NCBI RefSeq assembly: GCF_027270315.1
Contig: NZ_CP114413.1
Span: 9,486,001-9,550,000, forward strand
Reading direction: 5' to 3'
From: Streptomyces cinnabarinus
Lineage (GTDB): Bacteria; Actinomycetota; Actinomycetes; Streptomycetales; Streptomycetaceae
Length of the DNA stretch: 64,000 nucleotides
This document shows positions 45,980 through 56,405 of this stretch, in pieces. The notes beneath the pieces are model-generated. The model was not told the DNA's origin. It made no database searches and saw only the letters and a program-made list of their open reading frames with translations. The position numbers and the translations under genes were made by a program. The stretch's first letter is position 1. Every line of letters starts with the position of its first letter.

Positions 45980-46582
45980 ATGCCCCAGCCCCAGCCCCAG
46001 CCCCAGCCCCAGCCCCAGCCCCAGCCCCAGCCCCAGCCTCAGCCCGAGTCCACTCCGGCCGTCCGCACTGTGGAGGTCTATCTGTTCGTGCACGAGCCGA
46101 ACCACCCCGCCTCGGACACCCGGGAGATCAACACCACCGTGGTGGCCGCCGCCACCCTGCTGCATCCCGCGGTGCGCCAGCCCCGACGGCGCCCGCATCC
46201 ACGCCCTCCTCATCCAGGGACGCCGGCCGGGCGGGATTGTCCCGCTGTCCACCCTCACCCGCGAGCTGCGCGGGGGCGCCCTGTGGCCGCAGGCCGGCGA
46301 CTGGGAAACCGTCACCGCCGACCTCCTCCACCTCGTACGCCGCGGCCAGTGCGACGGATTCAGCCTCGGCCTGCCGTTAGTTGTGCGCGCCCTGCTGTGC
46401 GCCGGCCCGGACAGCCAGGTCGTCCGCGCCCAGGTGCACGATGCCAGCCGGCTGACCACCTACGGGCCAGATGCCCGCGGCACCGTGCTCGCCGAGATCG
46501 ACAAAGTCCTCACCCCCTCGTCACCGAGCACGCCCTATGGCCCGGCGACGACCTCCTGCCCCCGCTCAGCCATCCCTCATGA
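45980..46582 (+). pseudogene. degraded gene starting with a Pro-Gln repeat
   Basis: ATG 45980 (AAGGGA upstream) encodes ten PQ dipeptides, then VEVYLFVHEPNHPASDTREI. A frameshift near 46180 leads to ARIHALLIQGRRPGGIVPLS, WPQAGDWETVTADLLHLVRR and RLTTYGPDARGTVLAEIDKV; another near 46520 gives TEHALWPGDDLLPPLSHPS and the stop. So one ~200-residue protein is broken twice. Further coding-like traces (MQAALLGRSSGDLVLAIERT) near 46730-46800 may belong to a following decayed gene. Function unknown. Confidence 0.5.
45983..46042 (+). repeat. CCCCAG hexanucleotide microsatellite (10 units)
   Basis: Nine perfect CCCCAG copies (45983-46036) and one CCTCAG (46037-46042), encoding Pro-Gln repeats directly after an ATG. 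A likely site of strand-slippage length variation; hexamers preserve the frame. Confidence 0.95.
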
Positions 46583-47167
46583 GCCGACGGCACGCACAGC
46601 GTGCTGCGCTGCGCACCGCCGCGATTCAGTAAATTCGCCCACTTCCTGGAGGCCTTCAGCCTGTCCGGACTGCCCCGTAGCGGAAGTTCGGGCCGCATCG
46701 CGAACGACATCCGGCCCGCCTCGCGCCACCGAAATGCAGGCCGCCCTGCTCGGGCGCAGCTCCGGAGATCTGGTCCTGGCGATCGAGCGGACATACTCCG
46801 GCCGTTACGGCCGCCCTGTAGTGACCGCCGGCGGCGCTGTGCCCTTCCGTCGCAGGACACCGCAGCGACCGTGTGACCGCCAGGGCGGGGGCGCCGGTGG
46901 ACGCCCCCGCTGTCCGGCCAACCGCGGTAGATGCAGTGGTTGAGGAAGGCCAGGGACGCGCCGGGGAAGAGCATCCCGCCTGTCTCCAGCTGCCAACTCG
47001 ACGCAATGGACTGCGTAGTTACCGCCTCGCCCAGAGCTGTGCCACGGCAGAACAGCCGCCGACCTCATGTACCGCGATGGCTTCTTGTAATCCGCTTTCC
47101 TTGCATCCTACGGGTGGACGATGATCGGTCCGCAGCCGTGTTACTTGTCCAGAGAGCGAGGCAGTCG

Positions 47168-47554
47168 ATGGAGTTCGTGCCCCACAACCCGACCGAAGGC
47201 GTCTACGCGGCCACCGACGACTACGTGCACGCCATGGAGGTGCGTGGCGCTGGACGGCTGTTGTTCGTCGCCGGCACCATGGGGCTCGATCCGGCCGGAA
47301 AGCCAGGGGCTGGCCTGGAGGAGCAGCTCGAACTGATCTGGTCAAACATCCGCGTCATCCTCGCCTCGGCCGACATGACCGTCGACAACATCGTGCGCCT
47401 GACCAGCTACCTGCGGGAACCTGCCTACGCCGAGGCCAACGCCGCCGCCCGCACGGCTGCACTCGGGGGCAGGCGCGTCCCGACCACCGCGATCGTCGCG
47501 ACCACGCTGGACAACGACTGGCTCGTCGAAGTCGAGGTCACCGCCGCTGGATGA
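47168..47554 (+). CDS. RidA/YjgF/UK114 family protein
   Basis: 128 residues from ATG 47168 (CGAGG upstream); the frame is open further 5' without family resemblance. Core: LLFVAGTMGLDPAGKP (strand and substrate pocket), WSNIRVILASADMTVDNIVR, and GRRVPTTAIVATTLDNDWLV with EVEVTAAG. The usual RidA Arg105 (in RxxV.V) is replaced by RRVPTTAIV, so imine/enamine deaminase activity is possible but not certain; many subfamilies differ. Family members remove reactive imines produced by PLP enzymes, and a PLP enzyme is present 44 kb away. No operon partner. Confidence 0.85.
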   Translation: MEFVPHNPTEGVYAATDDYVHAMEVRGAGRLLFVAGTMGLDPAGKPGAGLEEQLELIWSNIRVILASADMTVDNIVRLTSYLREPAYAEANAAARTAALGGRRVPTTAIVATTLDNDWLVEVEVTAAG

Positions 47555-48137
47555 CAGTCCGCACGCTGCGCGTGCATGGAGTGAGGCTGACGGGGGGAGA
47601 GCCGGTCTTTGCCGTCTCCCAGCCGAGCAGGCCAAGTCATTGCTTGCCGGATCCCTTCGGGCGATGCGTCAACAGCCTTTGGCCTCAGAGGTGTTGGCGA
47701 GGTCGCCGCGCTGTCGAGGGCGCCATCGTACAGACGCCCGCACAGGACCTTTCCGGACGTTGGACATCACTCGAAAGGGGCTCCGCCGTTCGAAAAGTAA
47801 CCGAACGTAACCGGCTGCGATCGAACCCTTGCCCGGCCGTGGCGCCCCCGCATAGAGGCCACCACCCACGACCAGAACCCGGCCGATCGCAGAAGACCGT
47901 ACGGGCACTGCTTGCGCCAAGGCCTCCCAGGAACTCATCAGCAAACCGGTCGCGACGCTCCCTAAGGGGCGCGCGAGCGCGGAACCTCACGCCCCCTTCT
48001 GCCGCACGTCCTTGATCTCCAACTCCGCGAAGAACCAGCCACGGCCGACTCAGCGTTGTACGGCGTCGGCCACGTCGAGGCAGGCGAACCGGCGATGCCC
48101 GCGCTCTCGTTGCCGGGCGGATCCTTGGGCGGTCTGC
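47555..48137. other. no intact gene
   Basis: About 580 bases with only short, mutually overlapping frames. A minus-strand piece near 48000-48060 (GWFFAELEIKDVRQKGA) looks coding-like but cannot be assigned. It probably represents the outer flank or decayed DNA next to the ISAzo13 gene. Confidence 0.35.
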
Positions 48138-49809
48138 TCATGCCGCGGGCAGCAGAGGGCCGCCCGCGGCCCGTGGCCTGCGGTTTTCCGGTTGCCGGTC
48201 ACAGCGGTAGCGGGTCGATGTCGCAGTTGACCCGTTGGCCTTGCCTGACCTGGACGGTGGCTGGGTGCGGGGTCCTGGACCGGTGGAGCCGGGGTGCGTC
48301 CAGGACGCGTTCCATGCGTTGCAGTCGAGGATCTCGGTGATCAGAACGGTCGTGGCGACCCGGCGGGCCCGCAGCACTGCGGCCAGCACACGGTGGTGGT
48401 ACTCGAGTTGGCCGATCCCGCGGGCCGAGGGACGCTGGCGGGGACGGCCGGTGCGACGGGCCAGGTCGCGGTCGGCAAGCCACTGCCAGTCGTCGGCAAC
48501 CTGGTCGACCAGGGAACCGAGCTCCTGGCGGGTCATGCCGGTCAGGGCTGGATCGGAGAGCCAGGTGGTGACAGCGGGATCGATGATGCGGGACGGCGGC
48601 GGTGGCTGCGGTTCCGGTGCTGGGTGCAGCGTGTAGTTCCAGTCGCCGTGGAAGTCGTCGCGTGTCAAAGGGAGAGCGGCGACCTGCCAGGGGGCCGGGT
48701 TCTGAGCGGTGAGTGTCGAGTTCGGCTCGCACCTTTAATCCGGTGCGGGTGTGAGCCGCCGCGATTGCTTGGACAGCGACTTCGTAGCTGGTCAGCGGGA
48801 TGCCGCGCCATGCGCAGGTGATGCGGGAGAACAGCCGGTGTTCGACCTTGTTCCATTTGCTCGTGCCCGGCGGGAAGTGGCAGACCGTGATCGGGATGCC
48901 CAACTCGCAGGCAAAAGCTGCCAGTTGCCATTTCCAGGTGTGGAAGTGGACACCGTTGGCTCCGCCTGCGTCGGCGGTGACCAGCAGGGCGGTGGCGGCG
49001 GGGTGGTCGCTGTGGCCGCGGTCTTGCCACCAGCGTCGGATCGACTCCACCGCGAAGGCGGCGGTGGCGCGGTCGGTTCCGACGTTGACCCAGCCGGTGT
49101 CTTCGCCGAGGTCATAGATTCCGTACGGGGTGATCAGGTCGGTGTCGGCCGGGAACGCGTGGTCGTCGACCTCGATCAGGGTGCCCTTGGGACGCCAGGT
49201 GCGGCCCGGGCGCTGGTAGTTGCCAATGGCTTCCTTCTTCTTTGCGTCCACGCTGATCACCGGCTGCCCGTCAGCGAGGAAGGCGTCGACGGTGCTGTGG
49301 AAGTGCCGGAACTGGGCATCCCGGTCAGGGTGGTTGCCCCCGGAGCGGGTCTGTGCGGCGGCCTGCAGCGAGTAGCCCATCTGGTGCAGAAGCTTGCCCA
49401 CGGTGGTCGCGCCGACCGCGTGCCCCATGGCGGTCAACTGCTCGGCCAGATCGCGGAGCGAGGCGGTGGTCCAGCGCAGCACCGAGGCCGGATCGCCGAG
49501 TTCAGCCGGCTCGACCAACGCGTCCAATGCCGCCTGCAGTCCGGGATCGATCGTGGTCAGCGGCTTGCGACCACCGCCCGGCGCCCGTTGCTGGCCCAGG
49601 ACGGCAGGGCTCTCAAGTAGCTGGTGCGCTCCGCGGCTGACGGTGGCGGTGGACACACCGGCCGCCGTGGCCACTGCGGTGATCCCGCCGTGCCCCAACG
49701 CCTGCGCCTCCGCGCCCAGATACAAACGGCGCTGCCGCTCGTCCAGATGCGGCAGAACCGCCTCGAACTTGCCGCACAATACCGCGACGGCTTCCGGTGG
49801 AACCTTCAT
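48138..49809 (-). pseudogene. ISAzo13-family transposase with C-terminal frameshift
   Basis: From ATG 49809: MKVPPEAVAVLCGKFEAVLP, an HTH (TAVATAAGVSTATVSRGAHQ), VISVDAKKKEAIGNYQRPG (first Asp), LLVTADAGGANGVHFHTWKW (second Asp), TSKWNKVEHRLFSRITCAW (Glu), the ISAzo13 DDE set. Near 48700 the frame is lost: the expected ALPLTRDDFHGDWNYTL is in a different frame, which continues to 48138 with a second HTH-like tail (LTGMTRQELGSLVDQVADDW). The catalytic core is complete, so an altered-tail protein could be made, but inactivation is likelier. Terminal repeats were not identified. Confidence 0.8.
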
Positions 49810-50159
49810 GCCGTGCCCCTACCCGTACGCCGGTCCAGAACCGGCAGTACGAGCAGTAGTTTCCGCACAGGTTCCAGGTCATACTGAGACAGGGCCATCC
49901 TTCACCTCCCGCGTTGAACTGCCCGTTCACTACGGAGAGTTGCACGATGGCCCACCTTGCGGGCAGGGAGCGAAAGTCCATCGGCACATGCCCCCGGTGC
50001 ACCCCCTCACCTTGATCGGCTACACCACGTCAAGGGACGCCATCCGTCGGCAGGGCTTATGTCTCCGGCGGCGGGAGAAAGCGACCTCTGAGGCCACGTG
50101 AGACTCGGTCAGTCGAAGGGGTGGCATAGGTCCTGGCTGCAAGGGAATGATGCCCGTTC

Positions 50160-53100
50160 ATGTGGACGGGGGGACGTTGGAAAACACAGGCCGCTGTCAC
50201 TCTGTGCGTGGCAGCCTTGGTGTGGCTGTTGGTGACCGCGGTACGTGACGGCTGGGGCGAAGCGGACCCGGTGGCGAGTGTCTTCGGCTCAGTTGCTGGA
50301 CTGGCAGCCCTGATCGTCTCGCTGCGGGCGCTGCCCTCTGCACCGGTGTCGGTGCCCCAGATGCCGGCCGCCCCAGATGAGCCCGAGGGGTGGGTGGACC
50401 GCCGGGAGGCCGACACCGTCATCAAGGCCGTGCTCAGACGAACTTGGCGGTTGAGGGGCAGCTCGCCGGTGGCCATCACAGCCGGCCTGCATGGAGCGGG
50501 AGGATTCGGCAAGACCACTCTGGCGAAGTATGTAGTTGCCCAACGTCACGTGCAACGACGGTTTCCGGGCGGTGTTCACTTGATCACTGTTGGGCGGGAC
50601 GTCCGCGGCCGTACGGCCATTGCCGCGAAGGTCGCAGCAGAGACGCGCCTGATCACTGGTGACACCACCGAGACTGGCTCGGACCCCGAACGTGCCGGAA
50701 ACCACCTCGGCGGGCTTCTCTCCCGGCGGCCGCGCACCCTGCTGGTCATCGACGACGTCTGGGAGCGCGAGCAGCTCACTCCGTTCCTCCGGGGCGCTGA
50801 GAAGTCCTGTGTGCGGCTGGTCACCACCCGTAAGCCGGATGTGCTGCCCGCTTTGGCCACCCGGATCGAAGTCGACCGCATGAGCGTGGAGCAGGCCCGG
50901 CAACTGCTCACCCAGCGCCTGGAGCAGCAACCCGAGCCGGAGGTTATCGATGACCTGGTACGGGCGACGGGGCAGTGGGCGCTTCTACTGGGCCTCGCGA
51001 ACAAGTTCATCGCCGAGCAGACCGCTACCGGGGCCGACTGCACCGCCGTCGCACGTACGCTCCTGCAGAAGTTCAGGGCCGAAGGGCCTGCAGCCCAGGA
51101 CCCTGACATCTCCCTCGATCTCAACGATCCAGACAGCCGCAATACTGCGGTACGCGCCAGCATTCAGACCGCCACAACGCTCCTGCAACCCGAGCACGCT
51201 GCGCAGCGCTTCGCCGAACTGGGCATCTTCGCCGCAGACGAGAGTGTGCCTATCGAGTTGGTGGTGGCGCTGTGGGACACGACGGGCGGCCTCAACGAGG
51301 CCGCAGCACGCTCGCTGTGCAAGCAGATGGCTGATCTGTCGCTGCTCGGCATTGACACTAGCGTGCCCGGCGGGGCTGTCACCCTCCACGATGTGGTTCG
51401 CGACTACCTGCGCCGCGAACTGGACACCTCTGGGCTCATAGCCGCCAATGCAGCCTTCCTCGATGCCATTGCCGCCCCTCTCCCTCGGGCAGACGACGGT
51501 GAGGTGGCGTGGTGGCAGATCACCCACGGCTACCTCCTGGACCACCTCGTAGAGCACCTCCTGGACGCCCGGCGTCGCCCCGAGGCGCAAGCCCTCGCGG
51601 AGAGCTTCTGGTGGATACGCGCTCGGCTGCACCAGCGCGGGCCCACCGCGCCGTGGCGCGATCTTGACCGCATTGGCGCTCCCACCCGCGCCCTGGCCCG
51701 ACAACTGGGCCGAGCCGCACACCTTCTGACGCCCACCATCCCGCTCCACGCCCTCGACACCATCCTGCGCAGCCGGATCACCAGCGCCCCCGACTGGCCC
51801 ATCAACCCGCTCTCCCCAGGCACACCCGCCCTCATCGATCGCTGGCTTCCCCCTGACCTGCTCGACCGCACCTTGATACGCAGCCTGACGGGTCTCAACG
51901 ACTGGGTGCGTACGGTCGCGTTCAGCCCGGATGGCTCCCGCCTGGCCACGGGCAGCGACGACTGCACCGTGCGGATTTGGGATCCTGCAGCTGGAGAGAC
52001 GGTCCACGCGCTGACCGGCCACGCCGATTGGGTGTTCGCTGTGGCATTCAGCCCGGACGGCTCCCGCCTGGCTACAGCAAGCGGCGACCGCACGGCACGG
52101 ATCTGGGACCCCACAACCGGTGAGACGGTGCGCGTGCTCACCGGCCACCGCGGGCCAGTGTTGGCCGCGGCGTTCAGCCCGGACGGCTCTGTTCTCGCCA
52201 CCGGCAGCGACGATGGCAGAGCGCGGATCTGGGATGCCACCACCGCTGGGATGTTGCATAGGCTGACCGGCCACAGCGGGCCCGTGAATTCGGTGGCGTT
52301 CAGCCCCGACGGCACCCTCCTCGCCACGGGCAGCGGCGACGGCACGGTGCGGATCTGGGACGCCGCCACCTACACAGTGCTGACCACACTGACCATCCAC
52401 ACCATGCGAGTGAACGTGGTGGCGTTCAGCCCGGACGGCGCCCTCCTCGCCACAGCAAGCGGCGACGGCACGGCGCGGATCTGGGCTCCCACCACTGGCG
52501 AGGCGGTGGCAACCCTGACAGGTCACAGCGGTCCGGTGAATGCACTCGCGTTCAGCCCCGACGGCACCCTCCTCGCCACCGCCAGCAACGACGAAACCGT
52601 ACGGATCTGGGATCCCAGCGCCGCCGAGACATTGCGCGTCCTGACTGGCCACACCGAGTGGGTACGTGCAGTGGCGTTCAGCCCCGACGGCACCCTCCTC
52701 GCCAGCGCAAGCGACGACGAGACCGTACGACTCTGGGATCCCGCCGCCAACGAGCCCTCAGCCACGCTGCCCGGCCACCGCGGTCCGCTCACTGCGGTGG
52801 CGTTGAGTCCCGACGGCTCCCGCCTCGCCACCGCAAGCAACGACGAGACCGTACGGATCTGGGATCCCGCCACCGGGGAGACGCTGTGTGTCCTCTCAGG
52901 ACACCGCGAACGGGTACGTGCAGTGGCCTTCAATCCGGACGGCTCCCGCCTCGCCACCGCGAGCAACGACGGCACAACGGGCATCTGGAATCCTGTCACG
53001 GGCGCATTGATGGGCACCCTGACAGGACACAGCGGTCATGTGAATGCAGTCGCCTTCAGCTCCGAAGGCACCCGCCTTGCCACCGCAAGCAACGACGAGA

Positions 53101-53642
53101 CCGTACGGATCTGGGATCCCGCCACTGGCCAGCAGACACACCGGCTGATCGGCCACGCGCTGCCAGTGAATACGGTGTCCTTCAGCCCGGACGGCTCTCT
53201 CCTCGCCACTGGCAGCGACGACCGCACCGTGCGGATCTGGAACCCCGCCACCGGCGAGATAACGCGCATCCTGACCGGCCAGATCACACGGGTGAATGCG
53301 GTCGCGTTTAGCCCCGATGGCACCCGCCTCGCCAGCGCAAGCGACGACGGGAACATACGGCTCTGGGAGCCCAGCGCCGATGAGGCGGTAGGCAGGATGA
53401 TCGGTCACAGTGGACCGGTGAATGCGGTTGCGTTCAGTCCGGACGGCTCTCTCCTCGCCACTGGCAGCGACGACCGCACCGTGCGGATCTGGAACCCCGC
53501 CACCGGCGAGCCGATGACCATGATGCGCACTGACAGCAGCTTGCTCTCATGCGTATGGGGCCCCGAAGGGCGCACTTTGTATGTCGGCGCGGTGGCAGGG
53601 CTGTTCGCCTACGACCTCCACCCGGCACTTCCTCCCGCCTGA
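50160..53642 (+). CDS. NB-ARC STAND NTPase with WD40 propellers and N-terminal membrane anchor
   Basis: 1160 residues, ATG 50160. Two hydrophobic segments at residues ~9-28 and ~40-58 (AAVTLCVAALVWLLVTAV; VAGLAALIVSLRALP). NB-ARC domain ~105-400: P-loop GAGGFGKTTLAK, kinase-2 LLVIDDVW, sensor RLVTTRK, and a winged-helix region ending LHDVVRDYLRREL. From ~residue 573 there are 13 clear WD40 repeats plus a degenerate last one, ~42 residues each (VAFSPDGSRLATGSDD...VRIWDPA), enough for two seven-bladed propellers. Architecture equals that of APAF-1-like sensors; bacterial homologues often act in immunity or signalling, with ligand binding on the propellers. The effector is not obvious; the membrane segments may be it. 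Confidence 0.93.
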   Translation: MWTGGRWKTQAAVTLCVAALVWLLVTAVRDGWGEADPVASVFGSVAGLAALIVSLRALPSAPVSVPQMPAAPDEPEGWVDRREADTVIKAVLRRTWRLRGSSPVAITAGLHGAGGFGKTTLAKYVVAQRHVQRRFPGGVHLITVGRDVRGRTAIAAKVAAETRLITGDTTETGSDPERAGNHLGGLLSRRPRTLLVIDDVWEREQLTPFLRGAEKSCVRLVTTRKPDVLPALATRIEVDRMSVEQARQLLTQRLEQQPEPEVIDDLVRATGQWALLLGLANKFIAEQTATGADCTAVARTLLQKFRAEGPAAQDPDISLDLNDPDSRNTAVRASIQTATTLLQPEHAAQRFAELGIFAADESVPIELVVALWDTTGGLNEAAARSLCKQMADLSLLGIDTSVPGGAVTLHDVVRDYLRRELDTSGLIAANAAFLDAIAAPLPRADDGEVAWWQITHGYLLDHLVEHLLDARRRPEAQALAESFWWIRARLHQRGPTAPWRDLDRIGAPTRALARQLGRAAHLLTPTIPLHALDTILRSRITSAPDWPINPLSPGTPALIDRWLPPDLLDRTLIRSLTGLNDWVRTVAFSPDGSRLATGSDDCTVRIWDPAAGETVHALTGHADWVFAVAFSPDGSRLATASGDRTARIWDPTTGETVRVLTGHRGPVLAAAFSPDGSVLATGSDDGRARIWDATTAGMLHRLTGHSGPVNSVAFSPDGTLLATGSGDGTVRIWDAATYTVLTTLTIHTMRVNVVAFSPDGALLATASGDGTARIWAPTTGEAVATLTGHSGPVNALAFSPDGTLLATASNDETVRIWDPSAAETLRVLTGHTEWVRAVAFSPDGTLLASASDDETVRLWDPAANEPSATLPGHRGPLTAVALSPDGSRLATASNDETVRIWDPATGETLCVLSGHRERVRAVAFNPDGSRLATASNDGTTGIWNPVTGALMGTLTGHSGHVNAVAFSSEGTRLATASNDETVRIWDPATGQQTHRLIGHALPVNTVSFSPDGSLLATGSDDRTVRIWNPATGEITRILTGQITRVNAVAFSPDGTRLASASDDGNIRLWEPSADEAVGRMIGHSGPVNAVAFSPDGSLLATGSDDRTVRIWNPATGEPMTMMRTDSSLLSCVWGPEGRTLYVGAVAGLFAYDLHPALPPA

Positions 53643-53737
53643 CCGCTGTCGACGGTCAGCCAATTCCCCATGTCAAACGCCAGACGATTCCCCACCCTCT
53701 CCTGTCTGGTTGCTGACCCGAGCCGTCCCGGCGGCGC

Positions 53738-54250
53738 TCAATCGTCCTCAGTGCCTGCGCTGGCTCTCCAAGCGGCAGTGACACATCCCTCTTCCCAGTG
53801 CCACCAACCTTTCGCGTCACCGTGTTCCAACAGCTTGCGGATCCGCTGGATGTCTGTTTCCGGCGGGATGTCCAGCGCGACCATCCGGAACTGCTCGATG
53901 CCCACGCCTGTTGTGCCGAGCCGGTGGAAGGTCTCCAGCACGGTCTGCCGGGCCGCAGCGGAGCCTCCGTCCTTCAGCACGATCAACCGGATGGTGCAGT
54001 TCTCCGAAGCTTGAACGGTCTCCCCGGCCCAGCGCACGCCGTCGTCATCGACGTCCACGCGGACGACATCGCCGCTCGCGACCCCACGCACGAACCACGG
54101 AGTGTTGTCGAGACGCACCGTTCCGTCGCCGAGGTCCAGTGCCCATAGGCTCTCGACGCTCGCTGGCGGCCAGCCGTCCTCGTCCACCTCCATCCGGAAG
54201 TGGACCTTGACGTGGGCGTCGCTGATGTTCGTCACCGAGCCATCATCCAC
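53738..54250 (-). CDS. DUF4265 domain protein
   Basis: 170 residues. HVKVHFRMEVDEDGWPPASV opens the domain, WALDLGDGTVRLDNTPWFVR and GVASGDVVRVDVDDDGV form the first half, and CTIRLIVLKDGG, FHRLGTTGVGIEQFRMVALD plus a C-terminal WHWEEGCVTAAWRAS complete DUF4265. This family is of unknown function and often found beside immunity or toxin genes in actinomycetes. Convergent with the NB-ARC gene (96 bases). Confidence 0.85.
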   Translation of the reverse strand: MDDGSVTNISDAHVKVHFRMEVDEDGWPPASVESLWALDLGDGTVRLDNTPWFVRGVASGDVVRVDVDDDGVRWAGETVQASENCTIRLIVLKDGGSAAARQTVLETFHRLGTTGVGIEQFRMVALDIPPETDIQRIRKLLEHGDAKGWWHWEEGCVTAAWRASAGTEDD

Positions 54251-54293
54251 GCGGACCGGGGGACGGAACCGCGGGGCCGCGGAAGCGATCGCT

Positions 54294-54520
54294 TCAGCAC
54301 CCCGTGGCAGCGGTCAGGTGGTCGGAGGCTTTCTCGGTAGGGTTCCTGGGGCGCTTGTTGGGTCGGTAGCTGGGGCCGTTCATGATGACCTGGTGGCTGG
54401 AGTTGATCAGCCGGTCCAGGAGCGACTCGGCGACGACGGGGTTGGGGAAGAGGGGATACCAGTCGCTGGGCGCCCTGTTGCTGGTGATGATCAGGGACCG
54501 GCCCTGCAGCGGCGCGCACG
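54294..54520 (-). pseudogene. IS21 IstB ATPase, C-terminal fragment
   Basis: RSLIITSNRAPSDWYPLFPN and PVVAESLLDRLINSSHQVIM are the sensor-1 and C-terminal helices of IstB-type helper ATPases. The Walker motifs and the IstA gene are absent; the upstream part ends near the left repeat of the ISL3 element, which may have cut it. Confidence 0.7.
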
Positions 54521-54744
54521 GGCTCTCATGCGGGAACTCTCCCTCGAACACCTCACCCAATCCGCAACTGCGTGCACTACGGGAGCTGTCAGCGCGGATC
54601 AGGTGGCTGTGTACGCGAGGACGGGCTCTGGCCCAACTTCTGTGACGCCACCATTCTGAGTAACAGCCAGGCCCCGTCGAGCCGTACGCGAAGTCGCCCG
54701 AAAATGGACCGTGGGCAGGGTGGTTGGGCTGACAGTTCGGGGCC

Positions 54745-56337
54745 ATGGAAGAGGTCGCGCTCCGGCTGAAGGAGTTGTTGTTCCCGTCGATTGCGGACGT
54801 CGCGGTGCTGTCGGTGGACGTGAACATCGAGATAGTGCGCGTTGATGCGCAATGCATCGCGGACGGTGCCGTGTGCCCGGTCTGCGGGGTCCGGTCGGGC
54901 CGTGTGCATGGTTCCTACCTGCGGTTTCCCGCTGATGTTCCGAGCGGTGGCCGCAGCGTTGTTCTCCAGCTGAGGGTTCGTCGGTTCACCTGCCGGAACT
55001 CGGGCTGCGCGCGCCGTACCTTCGTCGAGCAGATACCCGGCCTGACACGCCGACATGGTCAGCGGACCGAACGGCTGCGCTCGACCCTGGCCGCGGTCGG
55101 TCTGGCCCTTGCTGGCCGGGCTGGGGCCCGCATCGCCCGTGTTCTCGGGATGTCCGTCAGCCGCAGCACGGTGCTCCGGCTGGTGGACGCTCTTCCCGAG
55201 CCCGAAGTGGCCGCCCCGCGCGTGGTCGGCGTCGACGAGTACGCCACGCGCAAGGGCCGCCACTACGGCACCATCCTGGTCGACATCGAAACCCGCCGCC
55301 CCATCGACCTGTTGCCCGACCGGGAGGCATCCAGCCTGGCAGCCTGGCTCGCCGAACGGCCAGGCGTTGAGGTCGTCTGCCGCGACCGGGCACCGTTCTT
55401 CGCCGAAGGCGCCGCCGCCGGCGCTCCGCAGGCCATCCAGGTCGCCGACCGGTGGCACCTCTGGCACAACCTGAGCGAAGCCGCCGAGCGCGCCGTCGCT
55501 CAGCACCGCCGCTGCCTTCGCGCCCTTGTCCCCGCCGCCCCAGAACCCGAGCCAGGCCCGGAGGAAGAACCGCCCGGATCACCCTGGCCGACCGGGCACC
55601 GGTTCGCCGACCGCACCCGGGCTCGGCACGCCGCCGTCCACGCAGCGCTGGAAGCCGGGGACAGCCGCCGCTCGATCCAGCGTCAGCTCGGCATGACCTG
55701 GCGGACCGTCAAACAGCTCGCCGACGCTACAACCCCGGAGGAACTGTTCACTGGCCAGTGGCAGAACCGGCCGTCGGTCCTCGATGACTACAAGCCCTAC
55801 CTGGACGACCGGTGGAACGAGGGCTGCACCAACGCCTGGAAACTGTGGGAGGAGATCGTGCCGCTCGGCTACAAAGGCAGCTACCAGCGCGTCCGTGCCT
55901 ACCTACACAAGAAGCGCACCTCACCGCGACCAGTGACCGCCCCGGCGCCGTCGCCCCGGACGGTCGCTGGATGGATCCTCAGCCGCCCGGAGATTCTCGG
56001 CGAGCCCAAACAGCTCCTGCTCAAGGCCGTCCGCACCCAGTGCCCCGAGCTCGATGCCCTGACCCGGCATGTCCGCTCCTTCGCGGTCATGCTCACCCAG
56101 CGCCAGGGCGAACGCCTACCGGACTGGCTCGACGCCGTCCGGCAGGATGATCTGCCCAGTCTCCACACGCTCGCCGCCGGCATCGACCGAGATCTCGACG
56201 CCGTCACCGCCGGACTCACCCTGCCCTGGAGCTCGGGCCCGGTCGAGGGGCATGTCAACCGGATCAAGATGCTCAAGCGCCAAATGTTCGGTCGCGCCGG
56301 GTTCCAACTCCTACGCAAACGCGTCCTATTGGCGTGA
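54745..56337 (+). CDS. ISL3-family transposase, intact
   Basis: 530 residues from ATG 54745. N-terminal zinc ribbon (CPVC ... CRNSGCARRTF), HTH ARIARVLGMSVSRSTVLRLV, DDE domain with VVGVDEYATRKGRHYGTILV (first Asp), VVCRDRAPFFAEGAAAGAP (second Asp) and WSSGPVEGHVNRIKMLKRQM (Glu), separated by a long insertion containing an HTH-like RRSIQRQLGMTWRTVKQLAD. Full length without frameshifts, between matching inverted repeats, so probably active. It may be the source of helper activity for related ISL3 fragments in this window. Confidence 0.93.
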   Translation: MEEVALRLKELLFPSIADVAVLSVDVNIEIVRVDAQCIADGAVCPVCGVRSGRVHGSYLRFPADVPSGGRSVVLQLRVRRFTCRNSGCARRTFVEQIPGLTRRHGQRTERLRSTLAAVGLALAGRAGARIARVLGMSVSRSTVLRLVDALPEPEVAAPRVVGVDEYATRKGRHYGTILVDIETRRPIDLLPDREASSLAAWLAERPGVEVVCRDRAPFFAEGAAAGAPQAIQVADRWHLWHNLSEAAERAVAQHRRCLRALVPAAPEPEPGPEEEPPGSPWPTGHRFADRTRARHAAVHAALEAGDSRRSIQRQLGMTWRTVKQLADATTPEELFTGQWQNRPSVLDDYKPYLDDRWNEGCTNAWKLWEEIVPLGYKGSYQRVRAYLHKKRTSPRPVTAPAPSPRTVAGWILSRPEILGEPKQLLLKAVRTQCPELDALTRHVRSFAVMLTQRQGERLPDWLDAVRQDDLPSLHTLAAGIDRDLDAVTAGLTLPWSSGPVEGHVNRIKMLKRQMFGRAGFQLLRKRVLLA

Positions 56338-56405
56338 CGGAGAGTGCTGTAACGGCGGCGCAGGCACGGTCTTCCGCTGATCTGGGCGGTCCGTCATGCT
56401 GAGGC

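Noticed and set aside
50985..52652. 555-codon minus-strand frame opposite the WD40 repeats
   Set aside because: Its periodic translation merely reflects the repeat DNA of the plus-strand WD40 gene.
51880..53560. 126-base tandem repeats as a possible non-coding repeat array
   Set aside because: The frame is open throughout and each unit encodes a WD40 blade.
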